From the NCBI GenBank assembly GCA_029778935.1, contig JAKPBM010000318.1, positions 1 through 5,054 of the forward strand: a DNA stretch of 5,054 nucleotides. Direction: 5' to 3'. The notes below the pieces were generated by a model. The model was given only the letters and a program-made list of their open reading frames with translations. It had not been told where the DNA came from and searched no databases. Position numbers and translations under genes: made by a program. The stretch's first letter is position 1. Every line of letters begins with the position of its first letter. Below are positions 1-5,054 of this stretch, piece by piece. This DNA comes from Bacillota bacterium (lineage in GTDB: Bacteria; Bacillota; Clostridia; Oscillospirales; QAMX01).

Positions 1-369
1 CCATTATATCTTTGGAACGACAGCGAAGGTCTCAACAAATTCTTATTTGAAGGGTTTTATGATAATATTCTCGCGTCATTCGGGTGGCAGAACGTAAATA
101 TCGGAGTACCGTTAATGGATACGACAACGCAAAAAATCAAAGAGAAAAAATTATTGCTTGAAATTGCAGGCGAAATCCATCCGAAAGAAAGCCTATATAA
201 CTTCAAAGAGTATATGAAAGAAGTAATGCCGAAAATGGAAGATACGGAGTATTTGGTTATTTATAATCCGGATACATGGAAATACCAGGTGTTTTATTTT
301 CTTGATACTGTAGAAAAGGCGCCGACAGAAAAAGGCGTTCTCTACGACATACTTCATGTGTCCCAATAA
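1..369 (+). CDS. DUF4865-like protein, 3' end only (5' truncated by window edge)
   Basis: The reading frame is open from the first base and ends with TAA at 367-369, giving 122 residues. The ATG at 115 is internal, because the upstream codons in the same frame read as good protein (PLYLWNDSEGLNKFLFEGFY). That motif and the following ILASFGWQNVNIGVPL match my memory of the DUF4865 family, small soluble bacterial proteins of unknown function. The C-terminal part has TEYLVIYNPDTWKYQVFYF. No signal peptide or membrane helix is visible in the part present. Codon use is clearly AT-rich (AAA, GAA, TTA, TAT), unlike the GC-rich genes that follow, which may point to separate ancestry. The family call is from memory of the motif and is moderately sure; the coding call is strong. 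The gene converges on the minus-strand block, with a hairpin between them. Confidence 0.75.
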   Translation, partial: PLYLWNDSEGLNKFLFEGFYDNILASFGWQNVNIGVPLMDTTTQKIKEKKLLLEIAGEIHPKESLYNFKEYMKEVMPKMEDTEYLVIYNPDTWKYQVFYFLDTVEKAPTEKGVLYDILHVSQ

Positions 370-383
370 AAAATGCATCCTAT

Positions 384-422
384 AACAAGGCGGCTGCTCC
401 CTTACAGAGCAGCCGCCTTGTT
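384..422. terminator. Bidirectional intrinsic terminator hairpin between convergent genes
   Basis: A perfect 16-bp inverted repeat (arms 384-399 and 407-422, core CAAGGCGGCTGCTC) encloses a 7-base loop. It begins 14 bases after the stop of the plus-strand gene and lies 27 bases past the stop of the last minus-strand gene. The plus side is followed by only a short T-rich tail (TTGTTC). On the minus side a run of six Ts lies about 10 bases beyond the stem. Position and stem strength support termination of both convergent units, although neither U-tract is ideal. Confidence 0.8.
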
Positions 423-449
423 CGTGCCCGCCGCAGTGTGCAGTATGTA

Positions 450-1001
450 TTATTTGAGCAGCTTAAATTTCCCGATCACGGGCAGTTCCTTTGCCCGTCC
501 GTTGACGGCGTTTATGATGCCGATGATGGCAAGAACGGAGAAAACGATCCATACAAGGCTCAAAACCGTGCTGAGGATGCCGTAAATCGCGCCTCGGCCG
601 CCCAGATAGCCATAGGCCCAGTTCCACGGGAAGATGGCCCGCAAAATCGCCATGAGGATCGATTGAACGATGCCGTACGCCACGCCCGCAATCAGCAGAA
701 CCAGGCCCTGGTTGGCGTGATACCGGGCGAACCGGCTTTCCTTTGCAGAAAGTATCGGAACGAGCACCAACAGTCCGAGATAGGACAGGATCGCCATCAC
801 CTTGTTGTTCTGCACATCCTGTGCGTCAAACTCCGCCGTCATGTCTGCGGTGTTGTTCAGTTTGGCAAACTTGGAGCCGAAATTCTCCTGCTGCGGGGGC
901 TGCTGAGTTTGCTGTGCGGCGGCTTCCACCGGTGCGCCGCAGCCGGGACAGAATTTTGCGCCTTCCTCAACCCTTGTTCCGCATTTTCCGCAAAATGCCA
1001 T
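450..1001 (-). CDS. Zinc-ribbon membrane protein with DUF4870/Tic20-like domain
   Basis: This 183-residue protein starts at ATG 1001 behind a strong AAGGAGG (complement at 1010-1016) with 8-base spacing. Residues 4-21 form a Cys4 zinc ribbon (C4-x2-C7, C18-x2-C21; FCGKCG and FCPGCG). A Gln/Pro-rich linker follows at about 27-40. Three hydrophobic segments lie at about 67-84, 98-120 and 138-163. The motif RYHANQGLVLLI between the first two helices and the C-terminal NGRAKELPVIGKFKLL resemble DUF4870/Tic20-like small membrane proteins. The probable topology is a cytosolic zinc ribbon on a three-helix membrane anchor. No catalytic residues are recognisable, so the function is unknown. It is the last gene of the minus-strand block, 51 bases after the previous gene, and is followed by the hairpin at 384-422. 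Confidence 0.9.
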   Translation of the reverse strand: MAFCGKCGTRVEEGAKFCPGCGAPVEAAAQQTQQPPQQENFGSKFAKLNNTADMTAEFDAQDVQNNKVMAILSYLGLLVLVPILSAKESRFARYHANQGLVLLIAGVAYGIVQSILMAILRAIFPWNWAYGYLGGRGAIYGILSTVLSLVWIVFSVLAIIGIINAVNGRAKELPVIGKFKLLK

Positions 1002-1052
1002 TGTGAAAACCTCCTTATTATCTATCGGCAGAAGTGTCCCGCCGTTTTCTAA

Positions 1053-1559
1053 TTATTTAAATTGCTTCAAAAAGTCGATTAAGCTTCCGAACTGGCCGCC
1101 GAACTCGGTGTTTATGTAGTCTGTGAGCCTGCCGCCCAGCCAGCGGAACACGATATAGCTGATAACGGAGAGGACAAGCCCGATACCAAGCCAGATTAGA
1201 ATCGCCTTAGCAAAATTCTTCTTGCTCTGGTTCTTTGCCGCGAGTGACATCACCACGCAGACCAGCCATCCCAGCACAGGGACGGAGTACAGGAGCATCA
1301 TGCCGAAGAAATAGCCTGTGCTGATAACGCCGCTTTTGTCCGGCTGCGGGACGTTCTGCGCCGGATACACAGGCGGGGAAGGTTCGGCAACGGCGGGCTG
1401 CGGCGGCATGGTTGCCACCTGCGTTGCTGCGGTTTCCGGCTCTTGGGCCGCAACCGGCTGCGCGGCACTTGTTTCCTTCGCAAGGGGCGTTCCGCACTCG
1501 GTACAGAACGCTGCGTCTTCGGAAATTTCTTTGCCGCAGTTGGTACAGAATCTTGCCAT
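1053..1559 (-). CDS. Zinc-ribbon protein with Ala/Pro-rich linker and two membrane helices
   Basis: This 168-residue protein starts at ATG 1559, preceded by GAGGTGA (complement at 1564-1570). Residues 5-22 form a Cys4 zinc ribbon (FCTNCG then FCTECG; C5, C8, C19, C22). Residues 27-75 are a low-complexity Ala/Pro/Gln/Glu linker, probably disordered. Two hydrophobic segments follow at about 81-107 (FFGMMLLYSVPVLGWLVCVV) and 117-139, joined by a short basic loop (KNQSKKNF) that probably faces the cytosol. The tail has no further recognisable motif. The layout (ribbon, flexible linker, membrane anchor) matches the next gene, but the membrane parts differ, so this is shared architecture rather than a recent duplication. 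Such proteins are common in clostridia and mostly uncharacterised. The function is unknown. Confidence 0.9.
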   Translation of the reverse strand: MARFCTNCGKEISEDAAFCTECGTPLAKETSAAQPVAAQEPETAATQVATMPPQPAVAEPSPPVYPAQNVPQPDKSGVISTGYFFGMMLLYSVPVLGWLVCVVMSLAAKNQSKKNFAKAILIWLGIGLVLSVISYIVFRWLGGRLTDYINTEFGGQFGSLIDFLKQFK

Positions 1560-1577
1560 ACAATCACCTCATCTTCT

Positions 1578-1712
1578 CTACATTGACATCATCTGATAGC
1601 CTTCCGGCAGCTCAAAGTGGATCTCGTCTGCGGCAGGGGTGTCTTCCCCGCCGCGGGCGGCAAGGGAAAAGACGAGGATCAGCGCAAGCGCTGCAGTCCT
1701 ACCATTATGCAT
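1578..1712 (-). pseudogene. Remnant of a small lipoprotein gene (lipobox Cys replaced by Arg)
   Basis: A 44-codon frame (ATG 1712, TAG 1578-1580) encodes a hydrophobic signal-like stretch, ALALILVFSLAARGG, that closely copies the lipoprotein signal of the gene just upstream (ALALILILSLAACGG). The lipobox Cys is Arg (CGC, one step from TGC), so lipidation would be lost. After it comes DEIHFELPEGYQMMSM and an early stop. The start is also odd: the GGAG of its binding site abuts this ATG. A second ATG, seven bases further on and ideally spaced, is in another frame and stops within nine codons. This suggests a one-base indel near the start plus truncation. It lies 6 bases after the stop of the upstream lipoprotein gene. 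It could instead be a short expressed peptide, but decay is the simpler reading. Confidence 0.6.
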
Positions 1713-1718
1713 CTCCTG

Positions 1719-2711
1719 TTACTTTACCGTAATTACGACAGGAACCATTGGCTCATAGGTGGTTACACCTGTCTGCCAGTCATATGTGCTTTTCTGGCCC
1801 GAAATGGTCAGGGTGCCGTCTTTCAGTTCATAAATGCGTTCCAGCCCGCCGCTGCTTTCCAGCGCCAGAACCCAGTTTTCGTCCAGATCCTTCCGTCCCC
1901 AGGCGGAGTCGGCTTCGGGATCGTAGAACACCGACCCTTCCTTCGGCATCCTGGTGTCATAGTCCATCTCGTACTTGTTGACGCTGTGGAGCACTTCGGT
2001 GATTTGCCCGTCCTTGTAGGTGACGATGGCCCGGTCGGTTATGCCTTGCAGCGCATAGCGGTCATTGCCCAGAGCGATAAATTCATAGAACTCATCCAGC
2101 TCGCCGTCAATGCGCTGCTCATAGCGGATGCTTTCGCTTTCATAGCGCAGCAGCTGCTCAACCGACTTGGTTTTGCCCTCGTTATCCCGATCCTGCATCG
2201 TATAGGTAATCTTGTAATTCCCGCTGGAAATCACGGTAAGCTGTGCATCCTCGACGCCCAGAATCCGGTATGCCGTCGCAAACACGTACGGGTCAATGTC
2301 GTCCGTTACGGCTGCGGTCAGCGCCATATCTATGGACACGAACGGAAGGTACAGGAACATCATTAAATAAGAGGGATCGCTGAAATATCCGGCCGGGTTT
2401 TCCTTTTCCAGCCGCGCATTGTGGTCGGTCACGATTGTGTTTAAGGTGTCTCCCAGTTCCGTCACAAGCTCAAGATAAAAAGAGTAACAGGTCGCATAAT
2501 CTTTTCCCGGAGCATTGCCGCCCGTAACATTGCCTTCCGAAGCATTGCCTCCCGGGGCATTGCCGCCATTTTGGCCAGCGCCGGGGCCGTCCGTCCTCGA
2601 GCTTCCGGACGGGTTTTCGTTGCCGCCTGGCTTCGGGCCGGCTGTCCCGCCGCAGGCGGCGAGGGAAAGTATCAGTATAAGGGCAAGCGCGAAAGCGATG
2701 AATTTTTTCAT
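1719..2711 (-). CDS. Surface lipoprotein of unknown function
   Basis: This 330-residue protein starts at ATG 2711 with an AGGAGGT site (complement at 2718-2724) and 6-base spacing. An in-frame ATG 45 bases upstream has no signal sequence behind it and was rejected. Residues 1-20 are a type II signal (KK, hydrophobic core, LSLAAC lipobox) with the lipidated Cys at 20. Residues 21-70 are a Gly/Asn/Pro-rich tether containing a repeated five-residue unit (GGNAP, GGNAS, EGNVT, GGNAP). The folded part begins near DYATCYSFYLELV (about 71) and is followed by a helical region, then mostly beta-like sequence with many Tyr, Asp and Glu residues. I recognise no family or catalytic motif. It should be anchored on the outer face of the membrane. 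It sits inside the zinc-ribbon gene block, presumably in the same operon. Confidence 0.9.
   Translation of the reverse strand: MKKFIAFALALILILSLAACGGTAGPKPGGNENPSGSSRTDGPGAGQNGGNAPGGNASEGNVTGGNAPGKDYATCYSFYLELVTELGDTLNTIVTDHNARLEKENPAGYFSDPSYLMMFLYLPFVSIDMALTAAVTDDIDPYVFATAYRILGVEDAQLTVISSGNYKITYTMQDRDNEGKTKSVEQLLRYESESIRYEQRIDGELDEFYEFIALGNDRYALQGITDRAIVTYKDGQITEVLHSVNKYEMDYDTRMPKEGSVFYDPEADSAWGRKDLDENWVLALESSGGLERIYELKDGTLTISGQKSTYDWQTGVTTYEPMVPVVITVK
2506..2565 (-). repeat. Four 15-bp tandem repeats in the lipoprotein tether
   Basis: Four consecutive 15-base units start at 2506, 2521, 2536 and 2551, each built on a CCCGNNGCATTGCCN pattern on the plus strand with one to several differences. 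They encode five-residue units of the GGNAP type in the flexible linker after the lipobox. The 15-base period keeps the frame, so copy number could change without breaking the protein. Confidence 0.8.
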
Positions 2712-2727
2712 GTTGTTACCTCCTGAT

Positions 2728-2990
2728 TTACTCCTGTTTAAATCCGGCGGGCACATTTTCGTGCCGCAGTTGCCGCAAAATTTCGTTCCGGAAAGGCTTA
2801 GGGTGCCGCGGGCATTTTCTCGGCGAACAGGGCGGGGCCTGCGCCGGATTACAGCCGCAGTTGCTTTGAAACCGCGCGGCCTTTTCTTTTTTTGCGCCGC
2901 AGTGTAGGCAGACCCTTGCTTCTTTTAGCTTCCGGCGGGCTTTCCGATTCTTTATAAACCGCCAAGCCCTCCGAATCAGCCGCTTTCCAT
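2728..2990 (-). pseudogene. Frameshifted zinc-ribbon protein gene
   Basis: Recognisable protein is spread over three frames. One frame reads KRLIRRAWRFIKNRKARRKL and then RVCLHCGAKKEKAARFQSNCG, a zinc ribbon in which the third ligand is Gln (RFQSNCG instead of the usual RFCSNCG). The next frame carries SGAGPALFAEKMPAAP. The last carries SGTKFCGNCGTKMCPPDLN, a typical half ribbon. The likely original start is the ATG at 2990: adding one A to the short A run just after it would join the start to KRLIRRAW. At least two further frame changes are needed downstream. The interval given runs from that ATG to the TAA of the first frame. No good ribosome binding site precedes it. Either this is a decaying member of the zinc-ribbon cluster or the assembly has several indels here; the lost Cys favours real decay. 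Confidence 0.65.
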
Positions 2991-3002
2991 ATTGTGATTT
3001 CT

Positions 3003-3305
3003 TTAGTCGTCTTTTTTGGGGGATTGCTTTTGGATTTCTCTGCCGCACTTGGGGCAGTACCCCGCGCCGTCGGGGGCGACGGTGCCGCAGAGCGGGCAAT
3101 AGGGGTGCATCCTGCGGTAAAGATCGAACAGTGTCTTGCCGTTTATCCGTTTTCCGCAGTGGGTGCAAGTGTTTTTGGCGGCGTCCTCCATGCTGCCGCA
3201 GTGCGGACAGACCTTCAGACGTTTCATTACCTCCGGGCCGAAGCCGTGCAGCCGCATATTGGCCTGACGCTCCCGCTCTTTGTCCTCGTTTTTTTGCTGT
3301 TTCAT
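3003..3305 (-). CDS. Double zinc-ribbon protein (two Cys4 sites)
   Basis: This 100-residue soluble protein starts at ATG 3305, behind AAAGGAGG (complement at 3312-3319) with 6-base spacing. Its start overlaps the stop of the upstream gene in an ATGA arrangement, which indicates translational coupling. The N-terminus is highly charged (KQQKNEDKERERQ). Two Cys4 ribbons follow: C33-x2-C36 with C47-x2-C50 (VCPHCG, TCTHCG), and C70-x2-C73 with C84-x2-C87 (YCPLCG, YCPKCG). The tail is short and basic. There is no signal peptide or membrane helix, so it should be cytosolic. Ribbons of this kind bind zinc and usually act in protein or nucleic acid contacts; the actual role is unknown. An in-frame extension upstream to 3434 is a shadow of the neighbouring gene. 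Confidence 0.88.
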   Translation of the reverse strand: MKQQKNEDKERERQANMRLHGFGPEVMKRLKVCPHCGSMEDAAKNTCTHCGKRINGKTLFDLYRRMHPYCPLCGTVAPDGAGYCPKCGREIQKQSPKKDD

Positions 3306-3679
3306 CCGTCCCCCTCCTTTCGGTACTGCAGCTTTGTGCCGCAGTTGTGACAGAAGTTGTCGGAGAAGGGCACACGTTTTCCGCACTGCGGGCAGTAGTT
3401 GGGGCGGGTTTCCCACGGCGCGCATTCCACGCATTGCAAAACATCCGCGTTATACATGACGCCGGAAACCCATCTGCCGCATCTTGCGCATCGGTTAAAG
3501 TGCTGCCTGCCTTCGGATTCCCACGCCAGCCGCAGTTCCTCCGACGGCGATTCGGCGCAGACCGGGTTGGTCGTGAGCATTGCCGCCCCGGACAGGGAAC
3601 AGAAAAAGCGGTACCGGTTCCCTCCGGCGTCGGCGATGATCCGATAGGGAGCGGTCATCGGTGTGTCCTTCTGAATCAA
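3302..3679 (-). CDS. Small cytosolic protein with two C-terminal Cys4 zinc-binding sites
   Basis: This 125-residue protein uses a TTG start at 3679, chosen because AAAGGAGG lies exactly 8 bases upstream. The alternative ATG at 3658 (118 residues) has only a weak AAGGA. The frame is open further upstream, but there it is antisense to the transporter gene and non-coding DNA. The N-terminal half (TAPYRIIADAGGNRYRFFC to about residue 60) is not a family I can name and contains two extra cysteines. The C-terminal half has C64-x2-C67 with C83-x2-C86 (RCARCGRWVSGVMYNADV, QCVECAPW), then a standard ribbon C96-x2-C99 with C110-x2-C113 (YCPQCG, FCHNCG). It has no membrane helix or signal. It is the first gene of the minus-strand block and is coupled to the next gene by a 4-base overlap. 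I infer a metal-binding role in that module; the function is unknown. Confidence 0.85.
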   Translation of the reverse strand: MIQKDTPMTAPYRIIADAGGNRYRFFCSLSGAAMLTTNPVCAESPSEELRLAWESEGRQHFNRCARCGRWVSGVMYNADVLQCVECAPWETRPNYCPQCGKRVPFSDNFCHNCGTKLQYRKEGDG

Positions 3680-3687
3680 ACGCAGCG

Positions 3688-3695
3688 CCTCCTTT
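3688..3695 (-). promoter_or_regulatory. Ribosome binding site that sets the TTG start
   Basis: The minus strand reads AAAGGAGG here, 8 bases before the TTG at 3679. This is far stronger than the AAGGA (complement at 3667-3671) in front of the downstream ATG at 3658, so the TTG start is preferred. Confidence 0.7.
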
Positions 3696-3714
3696 CCTGT
3701 CTGGCAAAAAATGC

Positions 3715-3744
3715 AAAATAACCTCCGGCTCACCCTTGATTCAA
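3715..3744 (-). promoter_or_regulatory. Possible sigma-A promoter of the zinc-ribbon operon
   Basis: On the minus strand TTGAAT (3744-3739) is followed after 18 bases by TATTTT (3720-3715). Both boxes match the vegetative consensus at four of six positions, including the TTG of the -35 box. The -10 box ends 19 bases before the AAAGGAGG site, giving a short leader. This is the only reasonable pair seen close upstream of the first gene; it is a weak call by eye. Confidence 0.35.
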
Positions 3745-3776
3745 GCAAAACCGCGTGATAGAATGACACAAAAGGG

Positions 3777-3810
3777 AGGCCTTCCGCCGGAGTTTGGCGG
3801 AAAAAGGCCT
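3777..3810. repeat. Bulged GC-rich hairpin
   Basis: The outer arms AGGCCTT (3777-3783) and AAGGCCT (3804-3810) and the inner arms CCGCC (3784-3788) and GGCGG (3796-3800) make a 12-bp stem with a 3-base A bulge and a 7-base loop. No T-run follows directly on either strand, so it is a poor terminator candidate. It could be an RNA element or part of a dispersed repeat. Confidence 0.6.
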
Positions 3811-3833
3811 TTACGAAACAAAGTGCCACGCAG

Positions 3834-3845
3834 AGGGGTACCCCT
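3834..3845. repeat. 12-base perfect palindrome
   Basis: The sequence AGGGGTACCCCT is a perfect palindrome. It is flanked by CAAAG (3819-3823) and CTTTG (3844-3848), which could pair in an alternative fold. It could be an operator half-site pair or part of a larger repeat; nothing here decides between these. Confidence 0.4.
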
Positions 3846-3920
3846 TTGCCAAACGGCCTACCTGCTTTCTTCACAAGGGGAGCCTTTCGCTGAAAATTAT
3901 ACGGATTATCCCGGATTTGT

Positions 3921-4002
3921 CCCCACCCCAAACGGCCAAAAGGGTGGGGAGTCCGACAAAATTTCGTTTTTTCTCCGAAATTTTTTTGATTTTGGGGTGG
4001 GG
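3921..4002 (+). promoter_or_regulatory. Mutually exclusive RNA stems upstream of the transporter gene
   Basis: CCCCACCCCAAA (3921-3932) pairs perfectly with TTTGGGGTGGGG (3991-4002), 12 bp. The same left arm can instead pair with GGGTGGGG (3942-3949), 8 bp. Between the two options lies an AT-rich hairpin (AAAATTTCG 3958-3966 with CGAAATTTT 3976-3984) running into seven Ts, which resembles a weak terminator. The block ends 19 bases before the binding site of the gene at 4037. The competing pairings fit an attenuator or leader switch, or alternatively a small inverted-repeat element. Confidence 0.45.
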
Positions 4003-4021
4003 CAACAGCGTTGTCTGGGAT

Positions 4022-4033
4022 AGGAGAGGTGAT
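4022..4033 (+). promoter_or_regulatory. Ribosome binding site for the GTG start at 4037
   Basis: AGGAGAGGTGAT contains two overlapping binding motifs (AGGAG and GAGGTGAT) ending 10 and 3 bases before GTG. Together with the signal peptide that begins at this codon it fixes the start. Confidence 0.75.
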
Positions 4034-4036
4034 TTT

Positions 4037-5054
4037 GTGAAACGGATACTGGCTGTCGTTTTGGGTCTTGCAATGGTACTTATTCTTGCCGCTTGCGGCG
4101 GGCCGTCGCCCCTGAATCCGAAGGATCCCGTCACGCTTACCATGTGGCACAATTACGGCGGGAAGATGCAGGAGACGATGGACGCCCTCCTCGGCCGCTT
4201 CAACGCGACGGTCGGAAGCGAGCTGGGGATTATCATCAAGGTGGAGGCGGTCGCAGCCAGCGCGGACCTGAACAAGAGCCTGATTATGATCGCCCATGAC
4301 GACCCGGGCGCACCCGCCATGCCGGACATCTTCACCGGCTATCCGAAGATCGCGTCGCTGTTTGTGGAGAACGGCAAGCTGGCGAATCTGGACGCATACT
4401 TCAGCGAGGAAGAGCTGTCCGCCTATGTGGACGCTTTTATTGAGGAAGGGCGGCTGCCGGATGGCGGGCTGTATGTCTTTCCCATCGCCAAATCCACGGA
4501 GATCCTCTATTTGAACCAAACGCTGTTTGACGAGTTTGCCGCCGCCACAGGTGCAAACGCCAAACAGCTGTCCACCTTTGAGGGGATCGCTGCGTTGGCC
4601 CGGCAATATTACGAATGGACAGACGGCCTGACCCCGGACATTTCCGGCGACGGAAAGGATTTCTTCGCCGCCGACGCGTGGTTCAATGTGGCGGAGGCGG
4701 GCATGGAACAGCTGGGCGGCAGCCTCTTTGACGGCGGCGCGCTGAACCTTGACAGCGATACCTACGCCCATATCTTTGAGACGTTTTATACTCCGGCGGT
4801 CGAGGGCGGCATCGCCATTTACAGCGGCTATTCCTCCGACCTTTCCAAGACCGGGGATATTGTCTGCTCCACCGGGTCGTCCGCAGGCATCCTGTTTTAC
4901 GGCGACACCATCACCTACGCGGACGCCACGGTAAAGCAGGTGGAGTACAGCATCCTGCCCTATCCCGTTTTTGAGGGCGGCGAAAAGCTGGCCTTGCAGC
5001 GGGGCGGCGGGCTGATGGTGGCAAAGAGCAACGAAAAGAAAGAATATGCCGCCG
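4037..5054 (+). CDS. ABC transporter solute-binding lipoprotein, family 1 (3' end outside window)
   Basis: The frame runs from GTG 4037 to the window end without a stop, giving 339 residues of an incomplete protein. Residues 1-20 are a lipoprotein signal (MKRILAVV, hydrophobic core, LILAAC), with Cys20 the lipid anchor. VTLTMWHNYGG at 32-42 is the usual first beta strand of family 1 (UgpB/MalE-type) binding proteins. MPDIFTGYP (95-103), LANLDAYF (115-122) and the hinge-region YVFPIAKSTEILYLN (146-160) follow in the normal order. The protein should capture a solute outside the membrane and hand it to an ABC permease, probably encoded downstream. The substrate cannot be told; sugars or polyol phosphates are typical for the family. 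Full members are about 400-450 residues, so roughly a quarter is missing. It is divergent from the zinc-ribbon block and may be unrelated to it. Confidence 0.92.
   Translation, partial: MKRILAVVLGLAMVLILAACGGPSPLNPKDPVTLTMWHNYGGKMQETMDALLGRFNATVGSELGIIIKVEAVAASADLNKSLIMIAHDDPGAPAMPDIFTGYPKIASLFVENGKLANLDAYFSEEELSAYVDAFIEEGRLPDGGLYVFPIAKSTEILYLNQTLFDEFAAATGANAKQLSTFEGIAALARQYYEWTDGLTPDISGDGKDFFAADAWFNVAEAGMEQLGGSLFDGGALNLDSDTYAHIFETFYTPAVEGGIAIYSGYSSDLSKTGDIVCSTGSSAGILFYGDTITYADATVKQVEYSILPYPVFEGGEKLALQRGGGLMVAKSNEKKEYAA

Larger units (their letters stand above)
3680..4036. other. Divergent intergenic region, non-coding
   Basis: This 357-base gap lies between two divergent starts. Frames that cross it on either strand have low-complexity or shadow-like translations and no supported start. 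It contains the operon's binding site and possible promoter, a bulged hairpin at 3777-3810, a 12-base palindrome at 3834-3845, a 10-base direct repeat CCAAACGGCC (3849-3858 and 3928-3937), and a set of stems at 3921-4002. I could not find a convincing -35/-10 pair for the plus-strand transporter gene. Such hairpin-rich gaps are typical of interspersed small repeats in gut Firmicutes, but whether this one is repeated elsewhere cannot be told from one copy. Confidence 0.6.

Noticed and set aside
438..1052. Plus-strand open frame of 204 codons
   Set aside because: It is antisense to the zinc-ribbon/DUF4870-like gene, which has a strong binding site, a Cys4 ribbon and clear membrane helices.
1617..2366. 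Plus-strand open frame of 249 codons
   Set aside because: It lies antisense to the lipoprotein gene, has no ribosome binding site, and its translation has no recognisable domain. It is a shadow frame caused by GC-rich codon use.
2506..2565. Possible CRISPR-like repeat
   Set aside because: The units are contiguous 15-base copies with no spacers, and they encode a protein linker.
2712..2756. Upstream ATG extension of the lipoprotein (MCPPDLNRSK...)
   Set aside because: It would bury the signal peptide, and it belongs to the remains of the zinc-ribbon gene. The ATG at 2711 has the ideal binding site.
3306..3434. N-terminal extension of the double zinc-ribbon gene
   Set aside because: It overlaps the coding sequence of the upstream gene in another frame. 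The ATG at 3305 has AAAGGAGG at 6 bases and an ATGA overlap.
3131..3721. Plus-strand open frame of 196 codons
   Set aside because: It is antisense to two zinc-ribbon genes that show conserved Cys4 motifs and binding sites.
3680..4771. N-terminal extension of the minus-strand gene that ends at 3302
   Set aside because: The extension is antisense to the solute-binding protein gene and crosses non-coding DNA. A strong binding site supports the start at 3679.

Overview
The window suggests a fairly GC-rich Firmicutes genome, most likely a gut clostridium of the Oscillospiraceae/Ruminococcaceae type. This is inferred from strong AGGAGG-type ribosome binding sites, TTG and GTG starts, LAAC-type lipoprotein signals, a family 1 solute-binding lipoprotein, and several clostridial zinc-ribbon membrane proteins. 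No rRNA, tRNA, CRISPR array or transposase gene was seen.

Layout. Bases 1-369 (+) hold the AT-rich 3' end of a gene that looks like the DUF4865 family. A strong hairpin at 384-422 separates it from a convergent minus-strand block covering about 450-3679. In transcription order, that block contains: a 125-residue protein with two Cys4 ribbons (TTG start, 3679-3302); a 100-residue double zinc-ribbon protein overlapping it by 4 bases (3305-3003); a broken zinc-ribbon gene (about 2990-2728); a 330-residue lipoprotein of unknown function (2711-1719); a 44-codon remnant of a second lipoprotein whose lipobox Cys is now Arg (1712-1578); a zinc-ribbon protein with two membrane helices (1559-1053); and a zinc-ribbon protein with a DUF4870/Tic20-like membrane domain (1001-450).

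A 357-base non-coding stretch (3680-4036) separates this block from a divergent plus-strand gene for an ABC-transporter solute-binding lipoprotein. That gene starts with GTG at 4037 and runs off the window. The gap holds a possible minus-strand promoter, a bulged GC hairpin, a 12-base palindrome, and a set of mutually exclusive stems just upstream of the transporter gene.

How the genes may work together. The minus-strand genes are close together and share one direction and one downstream hairpin, so a single operon is likely. Its theme is small Cys4 zinc-ribbon proteins, two of them membrane-anchored, plus surface lipoproteins. This could be an envelope-associated sensing or assembly module, but nothing in the sequence proves a function. 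The two decayed genes show that the cluster is losing members. The most notable features are the zinc-ribbon cluster, its two pseudogenes, and the alternative RNA structures in front of the transporter gene.
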